Below are positions 1 to 7,344 of a stretch of DNA of 64,000 bases, one piece after another. The notes below the pieces were generated by a model. It saw only the letters and a program-made list of their open reading frames with translations, was not told the DNA's origin and did not search any database. The position numbers were made by a program, and so were the translations under genes. Numbering within the stretch: the first letter of the stretch is position 1; every line of letters begins with the position of its first letter. Source of the stretch: Micromonospora sp. C95 (lineage in GTDB: Bacteria > Actinomycetota > Actinomycetes > Mycobacteriales > Micromonosporaceae); the NCBI RefSeq assembly GCF_018070465.1, contig NZ_JAGPXT010000014.1:62001-126000 (forward strand), in the 5' to 3' direction.

Positions 1-1
1 G

Positions 2-280
2 GATCTGGAGGTGGTGTTGCTCCGCGCGGCACAGGAGGCGCTGGCCAACGTCCGCCGGCACGCCGACGCCCGCGCGGTGGCCGTCCTGCTCCGCCGCGAC
101 GACCGGCGGATCGCCCTCGAAATCGCCGACGACGGGACCGGGTTCGACGTCGATGCCGCCACCGACGGCTACGGCCTGGCCGGGTTGCAAGCCCGGGTCG
201 AGCAGGTCAACGGCTCGGTGGACGTACGCTCCGTGCCCGGCGCGGGGACCACTGTCCGGGTGGAGGTGCCCTGCCAATGA
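2..280 (+). CDS. Sensor histidine kinase, C-terminal part (NarL/DegS type)
   Basis: This is the C-terminal ATP-binding (HATPase_c) end of a two-component sensor kinase; the open frame runs off the left window edge, so the sensor and dimerisation parts are missing. The N box is visible (QEALANVRRHA), followed by the G1 motif DDGTGFD and the G2 stretch GYGLAGLQARVEQVNG, the order expected for NarL-family kinases. The stop overlaps the ATG of the response regulator (ATGA at 277-280), so the two are translationally coupled and form a cognate pair. The GTG at 11 is an internal codon, not the true start. The stimulus cannot be deduced. Confidence 0.9.
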   Translation, partial: DLEVVLLRAAQEALANVRRHADARAVAVLLRRDDRRIALEIADDGTGFDVDAATDGYGLAGLQARVEQVNGSVDVRSVPGAGTTVRVEVPCQ

Positions 281-894
281 TCACTGTGCTGCTGGTCGAC
301 GACCATCCGGTGGTCCGGGCCGGCGTGGCCGGCATGCTGGCGGGCGTGGACGACATCACCATCGTCGGTGAGGCCGGCGACGCCGCCGAGGCGGTGACCC
401 AGGTGCGCCACCGACGACCCGACGTCGTGCTGATGGATCTGCGGCTGCCCGGCGGTGACGGGGTCGAGGCCACCGCCCGGATCCGCACCGAGTCGCCGCA
501 GACCCGGGTGGTGGTGCTCACCACCTACGAAACCGACGCCGACATCCTGCGCGCCGTCGAGGCCGGTGCCGCCGGCTACCTGCTCAAGGACGTCGCCCGC
601 GTCGACCTGATCACCGCCGTACGCACCGCGGCGCGCGGCGGCACGGTCCTCGCTCCGTCGGTGGCCAGCCGGCTGCTGCACCACGTCCGCCGGCCAGCCC
701 GGGGCACGCTGTCCGTCCGGGAGGTGGAGGTGCTGCGCCTGGTAGGCCAGGGCTTGTCCAACGTCGAGATCGGTCGCGAGCTGCACATCAGTGAGGCGAC
801 CGTAAAGACCCACCTGCTGCGTACCTTCAACAAGCTCGACGTCTCCGACCGCACCGCCGCGGTCACCACCGCGATGGCCGCCGGCCTGCTCTGA
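277..894 (+). CDS. LuxR/NarL-family response regulator
   Basis: A 205-residue DNA-binding response regulator and partner of the kinase fragment directly upstream (ATGA overlap). The N-terminal receiver domain has the acidic pair DD at residues 8-9, the phospho-acceptor Asp54 in VVLMDLRLPGG and the conserved Lys in YLLKDV. The C-terminal LuxR-type helix-turn-helix lies at about residues 140-200 (LSVREVEVLRLVGQGLSNVE, then ISEATVKTHL). Length and layout are those of the NarL family. Targets are not visible; phosphorylation by the upstream kinase is inferred from the operon. Confidence 0.95.
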   Translation: MITVLLVDDHPVVRAGVAGMLAGVDDITIVGEAGDAAEAVTQVRHRRPDVVLMDLRLPGGDGVEATARIRTESPQTRVVVLTTYETDADILRAVEAGAAGYLLKDVARVDLITAVRTAARGGTVLAPSVASRLLHHVRRPARGTLSVREVEVLRLVGQGLSNVEIGRELHISEATVKTHLLRTFNKLDVSDRTAAVTTAMAAGLL

Positions 895-954
895 GCCATG
901 CCCGGCCGGCGGATTTCGGTGGCCGGCACCGGCGGCGAGCTGGCAGGCTGACCG

Positions 955-1446
955 GTGATGGAGATCAGGATCGCGACCGCCGACGACTGGCCCGGCGTCT
1001 GGCCCTTCCTGCGGGAGATCGTCGCCGCAGGTGAGACGTACACCTGGCCCCGGGACGTCGACGAGGCACGGGCCCGGCAGATGTGGCTGGTGGCCCCGCC
1101 CGGCCGCACCGTGGTCGCCGTCGACCAGGACGGCACGGTCCTCGGCTCGGCGAAACTGGCCCCCAACCAGCTCGGCCCCGGGGCGCACGTCGCCAACGCC
1201 AGTTTCATTGTCGCACCGGCGGCGGCCGGGCGCGGCATCGGGCAGGCCCTCGGCGAGTACGTGCTGGGCCTGGCCCGCGCCGACGGCTACCGGGCGATGC
1301 AGTTCAACGCGGTGGTGGCGGCCAACACCCGCGCGGTGGCGTTGTGGCGGTCGCTCGGCTTCGACGTGGTGGGGCGGATCCCGGAGGGCTTCCGACACCC
1401 CGCCGACGGCTACGTCGACCTGCTGGTGATGTACCGGCGGCTCTGA
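955..1446 (+). CDS. GNAT family N-acetyltransferase
   Basis: A 163-residue single-domain GNAT acetyltransferase, predicted to move an acetyl group from acetyl-CoA to an amine. The acetyl-CoA binding loop is AAAGRGIGQALGEYV near residue 90 (R-G-x-G-x-A type), followed by the typical beta5/alpha4 segment VVAANTRAVALWRSLGF. The start is either GTG 955 or the adjacent ATG 958 (MEIRIAT...). It stands alone between the response regulator and a HAD phosphatase on the same strand with 60 and 42 bp gaps. Substrate unknown. Confidence 0.88.
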   Translation: MMEIRIATADDWPGVWPFLREIVAAGETYTWPRDVDEARARQMWLVAPPGRTVVAVDQDGTVLGSAKLAPNQLGPGAHVANASFIVAPAAAGRGIGQALGEYVLGLARADGYRAMQFNAVVAANTRAVALWRSLGFDVVGRIPEGFRHPADGYVDLLVMYRRL

Positions 1447-1488
1447 GCGGCGCGCCGACCGTCGGGTGCCGCCGGATAGCCTGGGCCG

Positions 1489-2079
1489 GTGATGCTGCCC
1501 CTGCCGACCGGCGAGTTCCAGGCGTACCTGTTCGACTGCGACGGCACGATCGTCGACTCGATGCCCCAGCACTACACCGCGTGGCGGGACACCCTCGACC
1601 GGTGGGGCTGCGCCTTCCCGGAGGACCTCTTCTACGCCTGGGCCGGGCGACCGACCGCGGACATCGTCGTCGCCCTCAACGAACAGCACGGCCTGAACAT
1701 GCCGGTGGAGGCCGTCGTCGCCCACCGCGAGACGCGTTTCCAGCAACTGCTGCCGACCGCCGCCGGCATCCCGGGGGTGCTGCGGCACATCGACGACGCG
1801 CACGGACGCATCCCGTTCGCCGTGGTCTCCGGCAGCACCCGGGAGGCGGTCACCGCCTCACTCGACGCGCTGGGCATCCTCGACCGATTCGACGTGCTGG
1901 TCTGCGCGGGCGACTACGCCCGTCCGAAGCCCGACCCGGAGCCGTTCCTGCGCGCCGCCGAACTGCTCGGCGTACCACCGGGGTCCTGCCTGGTCTTCGA
2001 GGACGCGGACCTGGGCATCGAGGCGGCGACCGCGGCGGGCATGGCCGCCGTCCGGGTGCCGGCACCGCGCCGGGGCTGA
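1489..2079 (+). CDS. HAD-superfamily phosphatase (beta-phosphoglucomutase-like)
   Basis: A 196-residue HAD hydrolase of the phosphoglycolate phosphatase/beta-phosphoglucomutase branch. Motif I is FDCDGTIVDS (nucleophile Asp and acid/base Asp), followed by the cap segment starting MPQHYTAWRDTL; motif II is VVSGSTRE, motif III the Lys in RPKPDPEPF, and motif IV VFEDADLGIEAA. The size fits the minimal cap-C1 enzymes. GTG 1489 or ATG 1492 are both possible starts. It ends about 130 bp before a strong hairpin. It probably dephosphorylates a sugar phosphate or related small metabolite; the exact substrate is not deducible. Confidence 0.9.
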   Translation: MMLPLPTGEFQAYLFDCDGTIVDSMPQHYTAWRDTLDRWGCAFPEDLFYAWAGRPTADIVVALNEQHGLNMPVEAVVAHRETRFQQLLPTAAGIPGVLRHIDDAHGRIPFAVVSGSTREAVTASLDALGILDRFDVLVCAGDYARPKPDPEPFLRAAELLGVPPGSCLVFEDADLGIEAATAAGMAAVRVPAPRRG

Positions 2080-2210
2080 CCGGGCGGCTTGCTCAAGATA
2101 TCCGCAAGTTGCGTGGTTCACAGTTCTCGGACAGGTAGGAAAACGTCATCCTGATGGCACCGGTGCCGGCGATCCCCGTCGCCGCCCCGCACCGGTCGAC
2201 CTGAACGGGG

Positions 2211-2250
2211 GATCGCGCTCCGCCACCAATGATGTTGGCGTAGCGCGATC
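2211..2250 (+). terminator. Hairpin, likely terminator after the HAD gene
   Basis: Inverted repeat: GATCGCGCT-c-CGCCA on the left (from 2211) pairs with the 3' arm TTGGCG-t-AGCGCGATC ending at 2250, about 15 bp with one mismatch and a short loop containing CAATGATG. It lies 130 bp past the HAD stop and just before the HTH_42 gene. No U-tract follows, which is usual for high-GC actinobacterial terminators. An operator role for the next gene is also possible. Confidence 0.5.
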
Positions 2251-2279
2251 AGGGGAGCCGCCCGGCCACCGGGCAAGTC

Positions 2280-3467
2280 GTGTTGTCGGTGCCCGCACCT
2301 ATGCTGCCGTCGACCACCGAATGGAAGGCGGCCGACGTCGTGGCACCTCCTCCCGGCACGATCGCGCTGAGCGGCTCCGAGGCCCTCGCGCTGCGGATGA
2401 CCAGCCTGCTGCTGCGCCCCCACCCCACCGCCGCCCCGCCGGCCACCGTGGCCGACGTGGTGGAGTGGTTCGGCGCCATGCAGGCCCAGGACCTGGCCAG
2501 CGGCATGTGGTCGCTCGGCGTCCGGCTGCCCGGGCTCGACCATGCCGACGTGCACGCCGCCTTGGAGCGCCGGGAGGCCCTGCGGACCTGGCCGATGCGC
2601 GGCACCATCCACCTGGTGCCGGCCCCTGACGCCCGCTGGCTGCTGGAGCTGACCGGCGTACGCGCGCTCGCCGGTGCGGCGAAGCGGCGTGAGTTCCTCG
2701 GCCTGTCGGAGGCGGAGGCGGACCGCGCAGCCGACGTGCTGGGTGCGACCCTGGCCGGCGGCGGCCGGCTGACCCGGACCGAGTGCGTGGCCGCGCTTGT
2801 CTCGGCCGGCATCGACGGTGCCGGCCAGCGCGGCTACCACCTGCTGTGGTACGCGGCCCAGCGCGGGGTCACCTGCATCGCCCCAAACGTCGGCACGGAG
2901 CAGACCTTCGCGCTGCTCGACGAGTGGGCACCCGGCCAGCGTCAGCTCGACCGCGATGAGGCACTGGCCACCCTGGCGCTGCGCTACTTCCGCAGCCACG
3001 GCCCCACCACCCGGCAGGACTTCGCCGGCTGGACGGGCCTGACCGCCGCCGACGCCAAACGCGGCATCGCCGCCGCCGGTGCCGACCTGACCACCGTGCT
3101 TGTCGACGGAGCCGAGGCGGTGCTGCACACGCCGCTGCTCGACGCGCCCCGCACCGTGGTGGACGACGTGCTGACCCTGCCCGGCTTCGACGAGTACCTG
3201 CTCGGCTACAAGGACCGCGCGCTGATGCTCGACCCGGGGCACAAGCAGGCCATCATCCCGGGCGGCAACGGTGTCTTCCAGGCCACCGTCGTGGTCGGCG
3301 GCCGGGTGGTCGGCACCTGGAAACGTAGCCTGGCCAAGACCCGCGTCACCCTGACCGTGCACCCGCTGGTCGACCTCGATCCGGCCCGCCGCGATCAGGT
3401 CGAGCAGGCACTGCACCGGTACGCCGACTTCCTCGCCCTGCCGCCCCGGGTCAGCTGGAACGGCTGA
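2280..3467 (+). CDS. Winged-helix DNA-binding protein, HTH_42/AlkZ-like family
   Basis: A protein of about 390 residues of the HTH_42 (formerly DUF1006) family, which includes the DNA glycosylases AlkZ/YcaQ. Visible family features are the N-terminal ALSGSEALALRMTSLLLRPH helix, the AMQAQDLASGMWSLGVR segment containing the Q-x-Q-like core, LRTWPMRGTIHLVPA, and the C-terminal PGFDEYLLGYKDR then VVGTWKR. GTG 2280 opens the frame; ATG 2301 is an equally possible start. AlkZ proteins unhook interstrand crosslinks and often accompany genotoxin producers, but no such cluster is seen here. Its last 17 bp overlap the convergent membrane protein gene. Confidence 0.85.
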   Translation: MLSVPAPMLPSTTEWKAADVVAPPPGTIALSGSEALALRMTSLLLRPHPTAAPPATVADVVEWFGAMQAQDLASGMWSLGVRLPGLDHADVHAALERREALRTWPMRGTIHLVPAPDARWLLELTGVRALAGAAKRREFLGLSEAEADRAADVLGATLAGGGRLTRTECVAALVSAGIDGAGQRGYHLLWYAAQRGVTCIAPNVGTEQTFALLDEWAPGQRQLDRDEALATLALRYFRSHGPTTRQDFAGWTGLTAADAKRGIAAAGADLTTVLVDGAEAVLHTPLLDAPRTVVDDVLTLPGFDEYLLGYKDRALMLDPGHKQAIIPGGNGVFQATVVVGGRVVGTWKRSLAKTRVTLTVHPLVDLDPARRDQVEQALHRYADFLALPPRVSWNG

Positions 3468-3858
3468 ACCGCGAGGCGATCACGGCGGTCAGGCTGGCGA
3501 GCGCGGCCAGCACCGCGACCGGCCCGCCGGGGCCGAGCGCCGGACGGACCGCGGGCACGACCGGGCCCCGGAGCACGTCGGCGTAGTTGGCCATCACAAC
3601 GACGGCGGCCACGATCGTGCCGACGCCGAGCCCACCGGCCACCAGCGGCAGCCACCCTCGACGGCCGGGCTGGACGACCGCCCACCCGGTGACCACGTTG
3701 AGCAGGACCGCCGCGCCGACGTACCAGGCCCATCCCGGGAATTCGGTCAGGCGTACGGCCCGGTCGCCGTACCAGGCCCAGGGCAGGCCGAAGATCGCGA
3801 CGACGGTGGCGACCACACCGGACACGGCAACGGCCCGAAGGACTACCACGGACTTCAC
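3451..3858 (-). CDS. Small integral membrane protein, unknown function
   Basis: A 135-residue hydrophobic protein. The GTG at 3858 is preceded by a good ribosome site (GGAGGGAG about 5 bases upstream), and a longer frame reaching 4443 has no coding look upstream of it. Four probable membrane segments are visible: residues about 5-25, 42-62, 68-90 and 112-130 (for example VAVLAALASLTAVIASRF near the end). No enzyme motif is seen. It is transcribed away from the LAL regulator, and its 3' end overlaps the end of the HTH_42 gene by 17 bp. I do not recognise the family. Confidence 0.65.
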   Translation of the reverse strand: MKSVVVLRAVAVSGVVATVVAIFGLPWAWYGDRAVRLTEFPGWAWYVGAAVLLNVVTGWAVVQPGRRGWLPLVAGGLGVGTIVAAVVVMANYADVLRGPVVPAVRPALGPGGPVAVLAALASLTAVIASRFSRSS

Positions 3859-4099
3859 GTCTCCCTCCGCAGGTCTGCGTGCCACGACGGCTGCGCGGTG
3901 CCGACCCGGGCGGATTCCGGGTCGCCGCGTGCTCAGGATCTCAGGTCGGCGGTGGGGAAGGCACGCCCCGTCTTGGTGATGGGGAACAGGGCAAACGGGT
4001 GGTTCAGCGGCAAACTGATCATCGACGTCGGGTGTCCGGGCCGCCCACCGAGGCTGGTCCGGCGCTCCGACTGAGGATCGCGCAACGGGATTCGCCGCG
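3859..4099. promoter_or_regulatory. Divergent intergenic region (membrane protein / LAL regulator)
   Basis: This 240-bp spacer separates the minus-strand membrane protein from the plus-strand LAL regulator, so promoters for both should be here. I see no convincing -35/-10 pair or palindrome. Short open frames cross it but lack ribosome sites and codon bias. Confidence 0.35.
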
Positions 4100-7096
4100 A
4101 TGGCACTTGTGCCCGAGCCGCCAAAAGCGAGATCATCACGCATGCTCGACCCCTCGCCCGAGGACGACGGGACTTCACCGACTGTTCCTACGCCGGCCTT
4201 CGTGGGTCGCGATCGGGAGATGGCGGCGCTGCGGGGCGCCGTGGCCCGGCCACCGGCGATCGTGCTGGTGGAGGGTGAGGCGGGGATCGGGAAGAGCCGG
4301 CTGCTGCGGGAGTGGTTGGCGGCACCGGACCAGCGCACCGCCCTGGTCTCGGTGTGCCCACCGCTTCGCGAGTCGCTGACCCTGGGACCGATCGTCGACG
4401 CGTTCCGTGGGGTCGACACTCCGGTGTCGCGGTTGCCGCTCACCGCGCTCGCGGGTGCGTTACGGCCCCTGTTCCCTGAATGGTCCTCGGACCTGCCGCC
4501 CGCACTGCAACCCGTGGACGATGCGAAGGCGGCACGGCATCGCCTGTTCCGTGCCCTGGACGAGCTGCTGCGGGCTCTGCGGGTCGACGTTCTCGTGGTC
4601 GAGGACGCTCACTGGGCCGACGAGGTGACCTTGGAGTTCCTGCTGTTCGTCACCTCCCGGCAGCAAACGGACGGGCCAAGCCTCGTGATCTCCTACCGGC
4701 CGGAGGAGGTGGACGACGGGTCGCTGTTGTTGCGACTGACGTCCCGGTTGCCGGCCGGCGTGACCCAGCTGAGGATCGCCCTGGCGCCGATGCGAGCCGA
4801 CGACACGGCAGCACTGGTGTCCTCGATGCTGGACGGCAACCCGGTATCGCACGAGTTCGCGACGTTCATGCACGAGCGGACCGGCGGCATTCCGCTGGCG
4901 CTGGAGGAGTCGGTACGTCTCGCATGCGATCGTGCCGACCTCGTCTTCCGCGACGGGCAGTGGGTCCGGCTCAAGCTGCGCGAACTACGGGTGCCGCCCA
5001 CGGTGCGCGACTCCACCCGGGAGCGGGTGGGCCGGCTGTCGCCGCCGGCACAGCAGGTGTTGCGGGCCGCGGCCACGTTGGCCGAACGGTCATCGGTGGC
5101 CACGATCGCGGCGACCGCCGGCCTGTCACCCGCCGCGTGTCAGGGCGCCATCGCGGAGGCGGCCGACGCCGGCGTGCTGGACGCGGACGACCGCGGCCAG
5201 TGGCGATTCCGGCATGTGCTGGCCGCCACGGCTGTCTACGAAGCGATCCCGTTGACCGACCGTAGACGATTTCACCTGCTGGCCGGTCGCGTCCTGGAGC
5301 ACATCCGTCCGCAGCCGGTAGCACGCCTTGCCCACCACTTCCGGGAAGCGGGCGAAACCACGTGCTGGGCGCGCTACGCCGAGCAGGGTGCCGAGCGGGC
5401 CATGGCCTCGGGTGACCACACCAAGGCGGTCGACCTGCTTGTCGACCTGTTGCGGTATGCCGTGCTGCCGCCCGTGGATCGGACCCGGGTCGCGCGCATC
5501 GCCGGAGTTGCCGCGCTGGGCCGTCGTGAACCGGTCGACGAGGTCTACCACCGGGTGATCCGTACCTTGCGGTCGGTGCTGGATACCCCCGGCCTCTCCG
5601 CCCGCCAGCAGGCCGAGATCCGCAACCCGCTGGGTCGGCTCCTGATCCGCGGGGGTGAGGCGCAGGCCGCACTCAGCGAGCTGGAGCAGGCGGTGGCCAA
5701 CCTTGACCACGACCCGGTCGAGGCTGCCCGGGCGATGACCTACCTCGGATGGGCCTATGCGGGGCCGTGGCCGGCGTCGACTCATCGGCGTTGGCTTGAT
5801 CGCGCCGCTGAACTCACCACCGAAGTCGACTCTCCCGCAGAGCGGCTGAACCTGGCCGGCAACCGGGCCGCGGCGTTGCTCATGCTCGGCGAAGAAGAGG
5901 CCTGGGACGTCGTCGCTCACCTACCCATCGACGGTGCGACCTCGGCGGAGCGTCTCGACGTGTCCCGCATCCACGCGAATGTCGGGACGGGCGCGCTGAT
6001 CTGGGGTCGGTACGCCGACGCGCAGGAACACCTCGCCGTGGCCATCCGCCTTGCCGAGGCCGAGCAGGCGTCCCGGCTGCACCACAACGTCCGACTCGAA
6101 CAGGCCAACCTGGCGTGGCTCACCGGCCGGTGGGAGGGTCTCGCGGACCAGAGCGCGGCACTCGCCGACGCCGACCGAGACCGGCCGGCGCACTACCTCG
6201 GCAGTATCCGGCTCGCGGCGCGGCTGGCAGCCGCAGCCGGACGGCGGCGTGCCGCGGAGGAGCAGTTCCGCCTGGTTCTCGAAGAGGCCGCCCGGCTCGG
6301 CGCGGCCGACGACACGATGGAGGCCGCCGCTGCGCTCGCCAAACTCTGGCTGACGGACGGAAACAGCGGCCGGGCGCTGCAGGTCACGAACGAGCCGATG
6401 GACACCGTCCGGAGAAAGGGCATCTGGATCTGGGCGACGGACCTCGTGCCCGCCCGGATCGAGGCGCACCTCGCCGCTGGTGACCTCACGACCGCGACCC
6501 GCCTGGGCGACCAGCTCGCCAGAGGACTGCGTGGCCGAACGGCGCCCGCGCCCCGCGCCGCGCTCGCCGTGTGCCGTGCCCTGCTGCTCGCCGCGGCCGG
6601 AGACCACGCCCGCGCGGCGACGGCATACGATCGGGCGGCGCGCGCCTGGAGCGCGTTGCCGCGCCCCTACGACGCCATGCTCGCCCGGGAGCGCCAGGCC
6701 GAGGCGCTCATCGCGCAGGGCCAGGTCGAACACGGCCGAGAGCTGCTGGCCGCACAGTACGAGCAGCTGTTCAGGCTCGGGGCCCGCGGCGACGCAGACC
6801 GTGTCGCACAGCGGCTTCGCGAACACGGTGCCGAGGTTCCGCGACTGTGGCGCGGTGGCCGACGAGGGTACGGCGACCAGCTCTCACCGCGCGAGCTCGA
6901 CGTGGTTCAACTGGTTGTCGCTGGCAAGACCAACCGGGAGATCAGCCGGATCCTGGCCAAGTCCCCGGCCACGGTGGATCAACAGCTGCGTGCGGCGATG
7001 CGCAAGCTGAAGGTGACCTCCCGGACCGCGCTCGCGGTCAAGGCGGTCGAGGCTGGAGTGTTCGCCGAAGAGGACTCCCTCGACGCCCCGTCGTGA
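4100..7096 (+). CDS. LAL-type LuxR transcriptional regulator with AAA ATPase domain
   Basis: A 998-residue large ATP-binding LuxR regulator (MalT-like STAND protein). Counting from the ATG at 4100, the Walker A motif GEAGIGKS is at 59-66 and Walker B (VLVVEDAHWADE) at about 162-173. A long helical TPR-like region follows (about 400-900), and the LuxR helix-turn-helix is at the C-terminus (LSPRELDVVQLVVAGKTNRE, then SPATVDQQLRAAMRKLKV). ATG 4142 (MLDPSPEDD) is an alternative start; neither has a strong ribosome site. Such regulators bind an inducer and ATP, then activate secondary-metabolite or sugar genes. The next genes downstream are a 50-codon ORF and a giant secreted protease on the same strand, a plausible but unproven target. 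Confidence 0.93.
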   Translation: MALVPEPPKARSSRMLDPSPEDDGTSPTVPTPAFVGRDREMAALRGAVARPPAIVLVEGEAGIGKSRLLREWLAAPDQRTALVSVCPPLRESLTLGPIVDAFRGVDTPVSRLPLTALAGALRPLFPEWSSDLPPALQPVDDAKAARHRLFRALDELLRALRVDVLVVEDAHWADEVTLEFLLFVTSRQQTDGPSLVISYRPEEVDDGSLLLRLTSRLPAGVTQLRIALAPMRADDTAALVSSMLDGNPVSHEFATFMHERTGGIPLALEESVRLACDRADLVFRDGQWVRLKLRELRVPPTVRDSTRERVGRLSPPAQQVLRAAATLAERSSVATIAATAGLSPAACQGAIAEAADAGVLDADDRGQWRFRHVLAATAVYEAIPLTDRRRFHLLAGRVLEHIRPQPVARLAHHFREAGETTCWARYAEQGAERAMASGDHTKAVDLLVDLLRYAVLPPVDRTRVARIAGVAALGRREPVDEVYHRVIRTLRSVLDTPGLSARQQAEIRNPLGRLLIRGGEAQAALSELEQAVANLDHDPVEAARAMTYLGWAYAGPWPASTHRRWLDRAAELTTEVDSPAERLNLAGNRAAALLMLGEEEAWDVVAHLPIDGATSAERLDVSRIHANVGTGALIWGRYADAQEHLAVAIRLAEAEQASRLHHNVRLEQANLAWLTGRWEGLADQSAALADADRDRPAHYLGSIRLAARLAAAAGRRRAAEEQFRLVLEEAARLGAADDTMEAAAALAKLWLTDGNSGRALQVTNEPMDTVRRKGIWIWATDLVPARIEAHLAAGDLTTATRLGDQLARGLRGRTAPAPRAALAVCRALLLAAAGDHARAATAYDRAARAWSALPRPYDAMLARERQAEALIAQGQVEHGRELLAAQYEQLFRLGARGDADRVAQRLREHGAEVPRLWRGGRRGYGDQLSPRELDVVQLVVAGKTNREISRILAKSPATVDQQLRAAMRKLKVTSRTALAVKAVEAGVFAEEDSLDAPS

Positions 7097-7157
7097 AAAT
7101 TGACGTATCCGCTGGATAGCGACGGCAACTCGGTCCCCCCGAGCATAGCTCCATGAT

Positions 7158-7171
7158 CCATAGCCCTATGG
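7158..7171. promoter_or_regulatory. 14-bp palindrome upstream of small ORF and protease
   Basis: A perfect inverted repeat CCATAG-cc-CTATGG, six bases before the ATG of the 50-codon ORF and about 175 bp before the protease. Its position fits an operator overlapping a start region, or simply a chance AT-rich patch in an otherwise GC-rich spacer. Confidence 0.35.
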
Positions 7172-7177
7172 CAATGC

Positions 7178-7330
7178 ATGCCTGAGCAGCCATCCGCGCG
7201 TGACGATGCCGCCATCGAGCACCCGCCACCAACCGAGCTGCCCCGCGAGCCGCGCGTCAGCGCCCCCGACGCCCACGACGCCGACGGTGGCGACGACCAC
7301 CAGAACCACGACCCCTACCAACCCCTGTAG
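7178..7330 (+). CDS. Hypothetical 50-residue acidic, Pro/His/Asp-rich protein
   Basis: A short open frame from ATG 7178 to TAG 7328-7330, ending 14 bp before the protease ATG. The product is 50 residues, rich in Pro, Asp and His, ending DDHQNHDPYQPL; it has no signal peptide or cysteine. About 84% of its third codon positions are G or C, as in real genes here, and the frame is closed upstream by a stop at 7154. No Shine-Dalgarno is visible, so a leaderless start would be needed. It could be an upstream coupled ORF for the protease, a small independent protein or a non-coding coincidence. Function unknown. Confidence 0.4.
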   Translation: MPEQPSARDDAAIEHPPPTELPREPRVSAPDAHDADGGDDHQNHDPYQPL

Positions 7331-7344
7331 GCCGAAGGATCCAC

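Noticed and set aside
3933..4178. Minus-strand short frame in the spacer before the LAL gene
   Set aside because: Arg/Pro-rich start, no ribosome site, no motif, overlaps the LAL start; treated as spacer.
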